From Nitrospina sp. (GTDB lineage: Bacteria; Nitrospinota; Nitrospinia; Nitrospinales; Nitrospinaceae), in the NCBI GenBank assembly GCA_004357365.1, contig SMVT01000134.1:1-13482 (forward strand): a stretch of DNA of 13,482 nucleotides, in the 5' to 3' direction. The notes beneath the pieces were generated by a model. The model had not been told where the DNA came from. It did no database searches and worked only from the letters and a program-made list of their open reading frames with translations. The translations under genes were made by a program, and so were the position numbers. Below are positions 7,267 through 13,470 of the stretch, in pieces. Position 1 is the first letter of the stretch. Every line of letters begins with the position of its first letter.

Positions 7267-8364
7267 ATGTCTGATCAGGACTTGCAGGTAAAGGTCATGG
7301 CCGCGTTGAAAACCGTCATGGACCCGGACCTCCATAAAAATATCGTCGATTTGGGTTTTGTCAAAAACCTGAATATAGATAACGGGAAGGTGAAGTTTGA
7401 TGTGGAGTTGACCACTCCCGCCTGTCCGGTAAAAGAACAATTGAAAAGCGAATGCGAGGACAAAGTGGAAGCCATCGGCGGCGTGGCGGCGGTGGACGTC
7501 AACATGACCGCCACAGTGCGCGCTTCCGAACATTCGCAACCCGTCCTGACCGGTGTGAAGAACATCATCGCCGTCGCCAGCGGTAAGGGCGGAGTCGGCA
7601 AATCCACCGTCAGCGCCAACCTCGCGGTGGCGTTGCACCAGACCGGCGCCACAGTGGGATTGATGGACGCCGATGTTTATGGTCCCAGTATTCCCAAAAT
7701 GCTGGGAATTCCCATCACCCCTCCCAAAGGAGCCGGCAATAGCAAATTTTATCCCCATGAAAAGTACGGCCTGAAAGTGGTCTCCGCCGCGTTTCTGACC
7801 GAAGAAGGCCAGCCGTTGATGTTGCGCGGTCCCATGCTGGGTGGCATCATCCAGCAGTTCCTCCAGAACGTGGAATGGGGCGAGCTCGATTACCTGGTGA
7901 TCGACCTGCCGCCGGGAACCGGGGACGTGCAGTTGACGCTCACCCAGCGCGCTCCGCTATCCGGCGGGGTGATCGTCACCACCCCTCAGCAGATCAGCCT
8001 GATCGACGCCGAAAAAGGGGTCAAGATGTTCCAGCAGGTGAAAGTGCCGGTGCTCGGCGTGGTGGAGAACATGAGCTACTTCGTCTGTGACGGCTGTGAC
8101 AAGAAACATTTCCTCTTCCAGTCCGGGGCAGGCCAGCAGTTGGCCGACAAGTTTAAGGTTCCCCTTCTGGGAGAAATTCCTTTCATTCCCGAGGTGGTCA
8201 TCGCCGGCGATGCGGGAATGCCGATTACTTTGAGCCAACCGGAGTCTCAGGCCGGCCAGGCCTATCGTCATCTGGCGGGACAGGTGGCGGCGCAGATCAG
8301 TATCAATCAATCGCAGGAAGCCAAGAAGGTGGGCGCCGGATTTGAACTGGCCTGGAAAGGCTGA
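7267..8364 (+). CDS. mrp: Mrp/ApbC iron-sulfur cluster carrier ATPase, DUF59 plus P-loop
   Basis: Cytosolic P-loop ATPase that holds a [4Fe-4S] cluster at a dimer interface and passes it to target enzymes (family knowledge). 365 residues. N-terminal DUF59/MIP18-like domain about 1-85 with its conserved cysteine Cys53 in TTPACPV. The Mrp/NBP35 domain follows: deviant Walker A SGKGGVGKST at 105-114 with signature Lys107, DADVYGPSIPKMLG at 134-147, RGPM at 187-190, WGELDYLVIDLPPGTGD at 204-220, TTPQQISLID at 238-247, and cluster ligands Cys274 and Cys277 (CDGC). This is the standard full-length architecture. The start is fixed by a good ribosome site, TAGGAG at 7255-7260, six bases before the ATG. 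It is first in a two-gene operon with a DUF971 gene 34 bases downstream, and converges with a second Mrp-like operon. Confidence 0.95.
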   Translation: MSDQDLQVKVMAALKTVMDPDLHKNIVDLGFVKNLNIDNGKVKFDVELTTPACPVKEQLKSECEDKVEAIGGVAAVDVNMTATVRASEHSQPVLTGVKNIIAVASGKGGVGKSTVSANLAVALHQTGATVGLMDADVYGPSIPKMLGIPITPPKGAGNSKFYPHEKYGLKVVSAAFLTEEGQPLMLRGPMLGGIIQQFLQNVEWGELDYLVIDLPPGTGDVQLTLTQRAPLSGGVIVTTPQQISLIDAEKGVKMFQQVKVPVLGVVENMSYFVCDGCDKKHFLFQSGAGQQLADKFKVPLLGEIPFIPEVVIAGDAGMPITLSQPESQAGQAYRHLAGQVAAQISINQSQEAKKVGAGFELAWKG

Positions 8365-8398
8365 ACCCGATCTCTAATCTTTTACTCCGGGAACACAT

Positions 8399-8749
8399 AT
8401 GGCAGAAGAAACCCGCGAGGAGCCGACCGGCCCTTCGCCGAGAGATATAAAGCAAATCGATGAAACCACGTTGGGAATCACTTGGACCGACGGGCATGAA
8501 TCGGTCTATCACGTCAAACTGTTGCGGGAGAAGTGTCCCTGCGCGAACTGCATCGACGAATGGAGTGGCGATAAGAAGATCAAACCAGGCATGATCCCCG
8601 ACACCATCCGTCCCCTGAACCTCAAAACCGTGGGGCTGTACGCCATCCAGTTCGACTGGAACGACGGCCACAGCACCGGGCTCTATCCCTACACCCTGCT
8701 CCGGGAACTGTGTCAGTGCGAGGAATGCAAAGCCAAATCCGCCGCTTAA
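8399..8749 (+). CDS. DUF971 (GBBH-like N-terminal domain) small Cys-rich protein
   Basis: 116 residues, no signal or membrane segment, so cytosolic. The whole protein is one DUF971 domain, the domain found at the N-terminus of gamma-butyrobetaine hydroxylase and at the C-terminus of plant HCF101. Cys46, Cys48, Cys51 and His91 match the zinc-binding Cys3-His pattern known from gamma-butyrobetaine hydroxylase. A second copy of the same cysteine motif follows at Cys105, Cys107 and Cys110, in a near-identical setting (LLREKCPCANC versus LLRELCQCEEC). It starts 34 bases after mrp, with only a weak ribosome site (GGGA), and is followed by a strong terminator, so it is the last gene of the mrp operon. 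HCF101 fuses DUF59, Mrp and DUF971, so I infer that this protein works with Mrp in Fe-S cluster or metal handling. The biochemical role is not known to me. Confidence 0.88.
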   Translation: MAEETREEPTGPSPRDIKQIDETTLGITWTDGHESVYHVKLLREKCPCANCIDEWSGDKKIKPGMIPDTIRPLNLKTVGLYAIQFDWNDGHSTGLYPYTLLRELCQCEECKAKSAA

Positions 8750-8764
8750 GGGATTTAAAACCAT

Positions 8765-8796
8765 AAAAACCCAGCTTATAAGGCCGGGTTTTTTTT
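8765..8796. terminator. bidirectional intrinsic terminator between convergent operons
   Basis: AAAAACCC (8765-8772) pairs with GGGTTTTT (8786-8793), with extra inner pairs, and the T run continues to 8796. Read from the other strand the left A run becomes a T run. It therefore fits termination of both the mrp-DUF971 operon from the left and the PCP_red gene from the right. Confidence 0.85.
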
Positions 8797-8830
8797 GTTT
8801 CATGAAAAGTCTTCGGCAGGGCTTAACCGA

Positions 8831-9268
8831 TTACATCCCCACTTTTTCGCGGACTTCGTCCATCAAGGCGCCGTCGATCACTTTAATGCCTCTTTCCTTG
8901 GCGAAGTTGAGAACGGTTTTCTTGGCCATGCCCCTCACGAAAAACGGCACTCTCTGGATGCGGTCCTTCGCTTCCTGAGTCCATTCAAAATCACCTTCAT
9001 CAGGGCCGGCTTTCTTTAACTCTTCCTTACCCTCGGCTAACGTGGAACCCATCATGCCGAAGGGGGTTTTGGCCATATCGGATGGACCGCCCGCTTCCAC
9101 GCCCAGCTTGCTGACAAATTCGGTTTCAAATTTATTGGTCAGCATGGCGATCATATGCCCGCATTTTTTGCATTTGAATTTCAAAACGAGGTTATTCTTT
9201 TCCTCCGGCATGATGCCGTCGACCTGCGTTGCCATTTGCTCGTCGCAGGGTATACAAAGGAATTTCAT
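8831..9268 (-). CDS. PCP_red-domain protein with N-terminal zinc ribbon
   Basis: 145 residues, predicted soluble. The N-terminus has two CxxC knuckles (Cys5/Cys8 and Cys33/Cys36, the second as CKKCGH), a zinc-ribbon or rubredoxin-like metal site. The C-terminal 95-142, with W-EA--R---VP-FVR-MA and a helix-rich end, matches the PCP_red domain otherwise found at the C-terminus of the light-independent protochlorophyllide reductase subunit ChlB/BchB. No chlorophyll gene is visible here, so a pigment role is unlikely. A methionine/glycine-rich linker joins the two parts. A strong ribosome site AAGGAGG lies four bases before the ATG and overlaps the stop codon of the upstream Mrp-like gene (9-base gap), so the two are co-transcribed and probably coupled. 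A role in Fe-S cluster transfer or as a client/adaptor of that ATPase is inferred from context only. Confidence 0.85.
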   Translation of the reverse strand: MKFLCIPCDEQMATQVDGIMPEEKNNLVLKFKCKKCGHMIAMLTNKFETEFVSKLGVEAGGPSDMAKTPFGMMGSTLAEGKEELKKAGPDEGDFEWTQEAKDRIQRVPFFVRGMAKKTVLNFAKERGIKVIDGALMDEVREKVGM

Positions 9269-9277
9269 TGCTCCTCC

Positions 9278-10171
9278 TTAATTGGATTTATTCTGGATGA
9301 ATTTCAGTATGTTGTCGACCACCTGCGCAATCGCCTGTCCGGTGACCGAGTCGCCATATTCCTCAATGAACAGTTTGCCGGTTCCGGTCTGACGGGACAT
9401 CCGCGTGTCGAACGGGATGCGGCCCAGCAGCGGAATCTGTTTGTCCTTGGACAGTTTTTCCACGTCCTCACCTTCAAACAGCTGGCCCTCTTGGTTGCAG
9501 TGCGGACACACGTAGGTTGCCATGTTTTCGACCAGCCCGATGATGGAGACTCCCAGTTGACTGTTCTTGGTGATCGATTTGGAAACGATGTGCTGGGAAA
9601 TGGGTGAGGGAATGGTGATCTCCACCACGCCGTCCAATTCCGGAATCAAATCGCGGATGTTATCGATGCGGTCGCTCCCCGGGGGCATGTCGATCAATAA
9701 ATAATCCAACTCGCCCCAGATGGTATCTTTCAACAGTTCCTGAAGGGCGGTGGATTCCATGGTGCTGACCCAGACCGCGGTGGCATCCTTGCCTTCGGTC
9801 CATATCACCGGCGAATCCGCGCTGGGCAGGAGCATATCCATGGACATGATTTTGATGCCCATGGAACCCTGGCCGGGTTCCACACCCTCGGGGGTGATCT
9901 CCAGTTTTTCCTGGTTGGACACTCCCAGCAGTTTGCCGATGCTGGGACCGTTCAGATCCGCGTCCAGGATACCCACCTTGTGTCCCCGCAAGACCAGGCA
10001 GGCGGCCATGTTGGCGGTGAGGGAACTTTTACCGACCCCGCCCTTGCCGCTCATCAGGCACACCTTGTGCTTGATTTGATCGAGCCGCCTCCGCAGTTGC
10101 TCGCGCTGGTCGATGACCTGATCCATGATATTGGACCCGCCGTCGGATGGCAGGTCCTCATAGGTTTTCAT
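9278..10171 (-). CDS. second, divergent Mrp/NBP35-type P-loop ATPase
   Basis: 297 residues and without a DUF59 domain. Mrp-family marks: deviant Walker A SGKGGVGKSS at 41-50 with signature Lys43, DADLNGPSIGKLLG at 70-83, WGELDYLLIDMPPG at 152-165, ENMATYVCPHC at 215-225 with cluster ligands Cys222 and Cys225. Departures from the other Mrp in this window: PPGSDR instead of PPGTGD, no RGPM, and an unlike segment WTEGKDATAVWVSTMEST at 124-141, followed by IPSP where TTPQ is expected. It is thus a separate subfamily, not a recent copy. I choose ATG 10171 because AAAGGAG lies seven bases upstream; a TTG two codons earlier sits too close to that site. Presumed function: Fe-S cluster scaffold or carrier, with a different client set. 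First gene of an operon with the PCP_red protein. Confidence 0.92.
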   Translation of the reverse strand: MKTYEDLPSDGGSNIMDQVIDQREQLRRRLDQIKHKVCLMSGKGGVGKSSLTANMAACLVLRGHKVGILDADLNGPSIGKLLGVSNQEKLEITPEGVEPGQGSMGIKIMSMDMLLPSADSPVIWTEGKDATAVWVSTMESTALQELLKDTIWGELDYLLIDMPPGSDRIDNIRDLIPELDGVVEITIPSPISQHIVSKSITKNSQLGVSIIGLVENMATYVCPHCNQEGQLFEGEDVEKLSKDKQIPLLGRIPFDTRMSRQTGTGKLFIEEYGDSVTGQAIAQVVDNILKFIQNKSN

Positions 10172-10227
10172 AAGCAAACTCCTTTAAATACAAAAGATAC
10201 CGGGTTCTCAAATTTTGGATTGTCGGC

Positions 10228-10236
10228 ATTGTATCA
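10228..10236 (-). promoter_or_regulatory. extended -10 promoter for the second mrp-like operon
   Basis: On the minus strand TGATACAAT matches the extended -10 form TGnTATAAT with one change. It would start transcription near 10221, about 50 bases before the ATG at 10171. No clear -35 box accompanies it, which is usual for extended -10 promoters. Confidence 0.5.
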
Positions 10237-10283
10237 TAAGAGGGGGCCGGGAAACCAAAAGATGCCGGGTCGGGTAAAATCAG

Positions 10284-10311
10284 TTGCAAAATCCGGGGAG
10301 CGTCTTATATT
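10284..10311 (+). promoter_or_regulatory. candidate promoter of the truA leader
   Basis: TTGCAA (10284-10289) and TATATT (10306-10311, five of six) are spaced by 16 bases. Transcription would begin near 10318 and run through the hairpins and terminator that precede truA. Confidence 0.42.
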
Positions 10312-10317
10312 TACCGT

Positions 10318-10489
10318 TGAGGTTATTATTAACTTCCTCAAGGAGGTTCAAAGGAGCTTGAATCCACCGGACATTTCAGTTTCAAAAAACATTGATTAAA
10401 TCCGAATATAAATTCGGATAAACTCTTGAGTTTTTCGAAAGAGTCCACTAAAAAAGAGAGCGCGTTGGTGCAATGCCGACGCGCTTTTT
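10318..10489 (+). ncRNA. candidate structured truA leader or small RNA, ending in an intrinsic terminator
   Basis: About 170 bases between a promoter candidate and a strong terminator. Hairpins seen: AACTTCC/GGAGGTT with loop TCAA (10331-10348), which hides a perfect AAGGAGGT ribosome-site sequence; ATCCGAAT/ATTCGGAT with loop ATAA (10400-10419), a perfect 8-base stem; ACTCTT/AAGAGT (10422-10447); and the terminator. It matches no RNA family that I recognise. It may be a small RNA, a truA attenuator, or both. Confidence 0.4.
10459..10489 (+). terminator. strong intrinsic terminator 24 bases before truA
   Basis: AGCGCGTTGG (10459-10468) pairs with CCGACGCGCT (10476-10485), a 10-base-pair GC-rich stem with one wobble and a 7-base loop, followed directly by a T run (10485-10489). 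The orientation is ideal for plus-strand transcripts. An A run at 10449-10455 could give weaker activity on the other strand. Confidence 0.82.
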
Positions 10490-10513
10490 CGTTGACCCCG
10501 GAGGCCTCCTAAC

Positions 10514-11287
10514 ATGCGGAAAATCAAAATTTTTCTGGAGTACGAGGGAACCCGCTACCACGGCTGGCAGTACCAGCCGAACAAGCTGAGCATTCAGGAG
10601 GTCCTGGAGAACAAACTTCATAAAATCACCAAAAAAAAGACCCGGGTCATCGGGTCCGGACGGACCGATTCCGGAGTCCATGCCGAAGGCCAGGTGGCCC
10701 ATTTCCAAACCGTCTCTCCCATGCAACCGCGGGAATTCCTGAAGGCGCTGAACAGCCTCCTGCCGCCCGATATCGTGGTGACCCGGGTGGAGGAGGCAAA
10801 ACCCGATTTCCATGCGCAGAAATCCGCCACCCGCAAAACCTACCGGTATACGATTTTGAACCGGGATCACCCCTCGGCTCTACTCTGCCGGCAAGCCCAT
10901 TACATCGCGACGCCCACGCTGAATGTGTCCGCCATGCGAAGGGCCGCCCGGTATCTGGTGGGCCAAAAGGATTTTAAGGCGTTCCAGGGCTCCGGGTGTT
11001 CCGCCAAAACCACGGTGCGGGAAATTTTCCGGGCGTCCGTTGCAAAGCAGGACGATGTGATCCGGATCACGGTGGACGGCAGCGGATTTCTGAAATTCAT
11101 GGTCCGCAATATCGTCGGCACGTTGATCGAAATCGGTTGGGGCAAATGGCCCCCGGAGCGGATGAAAGAGATCTTAAAATCGAAAAACCGGCGCCTGGCC
11201 GGTCCCACCGCCCCGGCACGGGGACTCTGCCTGGTCAAGGTGGTTTACGGCAAACAAAGGCCCCGGAAAAAGGCCACAAGGGGATAA
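10514..11287 (+). CDS. truA: tRNA pseudouridine(38-40) synthase TruA
   Basis: Converts uridines 38, 39 and 40 in the anticodon arm of tRNAs to pseudouridine. 257 residues, normal for the family. N-terminal LEYEGTRYHGWQYQ (8-21) is the typical opening; the catalytic aspartate is Asp52 in GSGRTDSGVHA (47-57); KTYRYTILNR (113-122) and FMVRNIVGTLIEIGWGK are further family blocks. The ribosome site GGAGG (10500-10504) is nine bases before the ATG and forms one half of the perfect palindrome GGAGGCCTCC. There is too little space for a promoter between the upstream terminator and the start codon, so expression must come from read-through of the leader. Downstream leuB has its own promoter candidate. 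Confidence 0.95.
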   Translation: MRKIKIFLEYEGTRYHGWQYQPNKLSIQEVLENKLHKITKKKTRVIGSGRTDSGVHAEGQVAHFQTVSPMQPREFLKALNSLLPPDIVVTRVEEAKPDFHAQKSATRKTYRYTILNRDHPSALLCRQAHYIATPTLNVSAMRRAARYLVGQKDFKAFQGSGCSAKTTVREIFRASVAKQDDVIRITVDGSGFLKFMVRNIVGTLIEIGWGKWPPERMKEILKSKNRRLAGPTAPARGLCLVKVVYGKQRPRKKATRG

Positions 11288-11294
11288 TGGCCGG

Positions 11295-11322
11295 TTGGAC
11301 CGTTCGGCTTTTCAGGTATAAT
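11295..11322 (+). promoter_or_regulatory. promoter for leuB-asd
   Basis: A perfect -10 box TATAAT (11317-11322) with a weak -35 TTGGAC (11295-11300) at 16-base spacing. The predicted start near 11329 leaves a leader of about 40 bases before leuB, too short for a leucine leader peptide. A small GCC/GGC hairpin with a short T run overlaps the -35 region and could be a weak truA terminator. Confidence 0.55.
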
Positions 11323-11368
11323 GCACTTCTTTTTTCAGTTAGTTGAAGGATTTTAAAAGGGTCTGTTT

Positions 11369-12460
11369 ATGAGTCAGGAATTCAACATCACCGTTCTGCC
11401 CGGCGATGGTATCGGTCCCGAGGTGATCCGCGAGGCGGTAAAGATTCTCAGGATCGTCGAGGCCAAAAAGAATCTCAAGCTGCATTTGACCGAGGCGCCC
11501 GCCGGGGGAGCCGCGTACGACGCCACCGGCCATCCCCTGCCGGAAGCGACCCTGAACACCGCAAAAGAGGCGGACGCGGTATTGCTGGGCGCGGTCGGCG
11601 GACCGAAATGGGAGACCCTCGATTTCGCCCTGCGGCCGGAGCGGGCTCTTTTGGGCCTGCGTTCCAACCTGGGATTGTTTGCCAACCTGCGCCCGGCCAA
11701 AATCTTCGCCCCGCTGGTGGAGGCGTCGACCCTTAAACCCGATGTGGTGGAAGGGTTGGATATCATGGTGGTCCGGGAGTTGACCGGCGGCATTTATTTC
11801 GGCGAACCGCGCGGGGTGGAAACCCTGGCCGACGGCTCCCGCAGGGGCATCAACACTCTGGTCTACACCGATAGCGAAATCGAACGGATCGCCAAAGTGG
11901 CGTTTGACGTAGCCCGCAAACGGGGTAAAAATGTTTGTTCGGTGGATAAGGCCAACGTGCTGGAATGCACCGGCCTGTGGCGCGAGGTGGTCACCGAAAC
12001 GCATGAAGATTACCAGGACATTACGTTGTCGCACATGTATGTCGACAATTGCGCCATGCAACTGGTGCGCAATCCCAAACAGTTTGATGTCATCGTGACC
12101 ACCAACATGTTCGGAGACATCCTGAGCGATCAGGCCTCGATGCTGACCGGCTCCATCGGCATGCTGCCCTCGGCCAGTCTCGGCGGCAAAAACGCCATGT
12201 ACGAGCCGATTCACGGCAGTGCTCCGGACATCGCCGGGAAGGATATCGCCAACCCCCTGGCGGCCATTTTGTCGGTCGGCATGATGTTTAAGTATTCTCT
12301 TAACTTAGAGGATATAAATGTTGTATTAGAAAAGGTAGTTGATGAGGTATTAAAGCAGGGATACCGCACCGGGGATATTCTGTCCAAGGGCATGAAGGAA
12401 GTAGGATGCATCGCCATGGGCGACCGGGTGGCGGAGGAGTTGGAGAAGCGATTGTCATGA
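11369..12460 (+). CDS. leuB: 3-isopropylmalate dehydrogenase
   Basis: Third step of leucine synthesis: NAD-dependent oxidative decarboxylation of 3-isopropylmalate. 363 residues, normal length. Visible: LPGDGIGPEV (10-19); the LeuB-type substrate loop ERALLGLRSNLGLFANLRP at 91-109 with Arg98 and Arg108; VRELTGGIYFGEPRG (135-149) with Arg136 and Tyr143; Lys194 in VDKANVL; metal-binding Asp226 (YVDNCAM), Asp250 and Asp254 (FGDILSDQA); and the NAD loop HGSAPDIAGKDIANP (282-296). The helix contacting the substrate distinguishes it from isocitrate and tartrate dehydrogenases. The ribosome site AAAAGGG lies seven bases before the ATG. Residues 307-330 (12287-12358) are written in strongly AT-rich codons, unlike the rest. 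The stop overlaps the asd start (ATGA). Confidence 0.96.
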   Translation: MSQEFNITVLPGDGIGPEVIREAVKILRIVEAKKNLKLHLTEAPAGGAAYDATGHPLPEATLNTAKEADAVLLGAVGGPKWETLDFALRPERALLGLRSNLGLFANLRPAKIFAPLVEASTLKPDVVEGLDIMVVRELTGGIYFGEPRGVETLADGSRRGINTLVYTDSEIERIAKVAFDVARKRGKNVCSVDKANVLECTGLWREVVTETHEDYQDITLSHMYVDNCAMQLVRNPKQFDVIVTTNMFGDILSDQASMLTGSIGMLPSASLGGKNAMYEPIHGSAPDIAGKDIANPLAAILSVGMMFKYSLNLEDINVVLEKVVDEVLKQGYRTGDILSKGMKEVGCIAMGDRVAEELEKRLS

Positions 12461-13470
12461 AAAAGAAAGCCAACTATGACATCGCGGTGGTGGGGGCCAC
12501 CGGAGCGGTGGGGCGCACCATACTTTCCATTCTGGCAGAGCGCGAGTTTCCCGTGGGCCGGCTGGTGCCTCTGGCCTCTTCCCGTTCGGCTGGGACTTCC
12601 GTGGAATTCAACGGACAGAAAATCACCGTCCGGGAACTGAAAGAGGACTCCTTTGAAGGGTTGGATATCGCCTTGTTTTCCGCCGGCGGGTCGGTCAGCC
12701 GCCAGTTTGCCCCGATAGCCGCCCAGGCCGGGTGCGTGGTGATCGACAACAGCAGTGCCTTCCGCATGGAAAAGGACATTCCCCTGGTGGTGCCGGAAAT
12801 CAATCCCCACGCCATCGGTGATGATCCGGGGATCATCGCCAATCCCAATTGCTCCACCATTCAAATGGTGATGGTCTTGAAGCCCATCCACGACCGCTAC
12901 CGGATCAAACGGGTAGTGGTGTCCACTTACCAGTCAGTGTCGGGCACCGGTCAGAAAGCAATTGAGGAGTTGAAAGAGCAGAGCCGGCAGGTCTTGCAAG
13001 ATCAGCCGGTGGTCCGGGAGGTCTATCCGCACCAGATCGCATTCAACTGCCTGCCGCACATCGATATGTTTCTGGACAGCGGGTACACCCAGGAAGAGAT
13101 GAAGATGGTTAACGAAACCCGGAAAATTCTGGAGGACCAGTCCATTCAGATTTCCCCGACCACGGTGCGGGTGCCGGTGGTTTACGCCCATTCCGAGGCC
13201 GTCAACGTGGAAACGGAACAGGTCATCGACCTTCAGGACCTCCGCCGGATTTTGAGCGAGGCGCCGGGGGTGCGAGTGGTGGACGCTCCGGAAAAAACCG
13301 AATATCCCCTGGCGGTAGACGCGGCGGGTAGAGACGAAGTCATGGTGGGGCGTATCCGCTCCGATCTGGATAACCCCCGCGCGGTCAATCTATGGATCGT
13401 GGCGGACAATTTACGCAAGGGTGCGGCTTTGAATGCTATCCAGATCGCCGAGTTTTTGATCCGCAGGTAA
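12457..13470 (+). CDS. asd: aspartate-semialdehyde dehydrogenase
   Basis: NADPH-dependent reduction of aspartyl phosphate to aspartate semialdehyde, the branch point to lysine/diaminopimelate, threonine and methionine. 337 residues when started at 12457. An upstream in-frame ATG at 12406 lies inside leuB and would add 17 residues unlike the family; the ATGA overlap with the leuB stop and the position of GATGAVG (13-19) favour 12457. Other marks: DNSSAFR (97-103), catalytic Cys132 in NPNCSTIQ, Gln159 in TYQSVSGTG, Arg238 and catalytic His245 in VRVPVVYAHSEAVNVE, and GRIRSDLDNP near 298. The protein is complete, ending 12 bases before the window edge. It is translationally coupled to leuB, an arrangement seen in many proteobacteria. 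Confidence 0.96.
   Translation: MKKKANYDIAVVGATGAVGRTILSILAEREFPVGRLVPLASSRSAGTSVEFNGQKITVRELKEDSFEGLDIALFSAGGSVSRQFAPIAAQAGCVVIDNSSAFRMEKDIPLVVPEINPHAIGDDPGIIANPNCSTIQMVMVLKPIHDRYRIKRVVVSTYQSVSGTGQKAIEELKEQSRQVLQDQPVVREVYPHQIAFNCLPHIDMFLDSGYTQEEMKMVNETRKILEDQSIQISPTTVRVPVVYAHSEAVNVETEQVIDLQDLRRILSEAPGVRVVDAPEKTEYPLAVDAAGRDEVMVGRIRSDLDNPRAVNLWIVADNLRKGAALNAIQIAEFLIRR

Larger units (their letters stand above)
10178..10513. other. gene-free divergent region between second mrp-like gene and truA
   Basis: No well supported gene. It carries a minus-strand extended -10 promoter (10228-10236), a plus-strand promoter candidate (10284-10311), hairpins at 10331-10348, 10400-10419 and 10422-10447, and a strong terminator at 10459-10489. 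An open frame of 45 codons (10262-10399) exists but has no clear ribosome site. Confidence 0.6.

Noticed and set aside
7183..7758. Minus-strand open frame overlapping the start of mrp
   Set aside because: It is antisense to the DUF59 and Walker A coding region and has no ribosome site or family motif.
10172..10177. TTG start two codons upstream of the second Mrp-like gene
   Set aside because: The AAAGGAG ribosome site ends only one or two bases before it, whereas spacing to ATG 10171 is seven bases.
10262..10399. 45-codon plus-strand frame as a real gene
   Set aside because: There is no ribosome site before the ATG, no recognisable domain, and the promoter candidate at 10284-10311 lies inside it. 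Only the short 3' part is kept as a leader-peptide idea.
12406..12456. Upstream ATG extending asd by 17 residues
   Set aside because: The extra Gly/Arg-rich residues are leuB sequence in another frame; family members begin a few residues before the GATGAVG motif, as from ATG 12457.
12211..12891. Minus-strand open frame of 226 codons across the leuB-asd junction
   Set aside because: It is antisense to two well supported genes and shows no domain.
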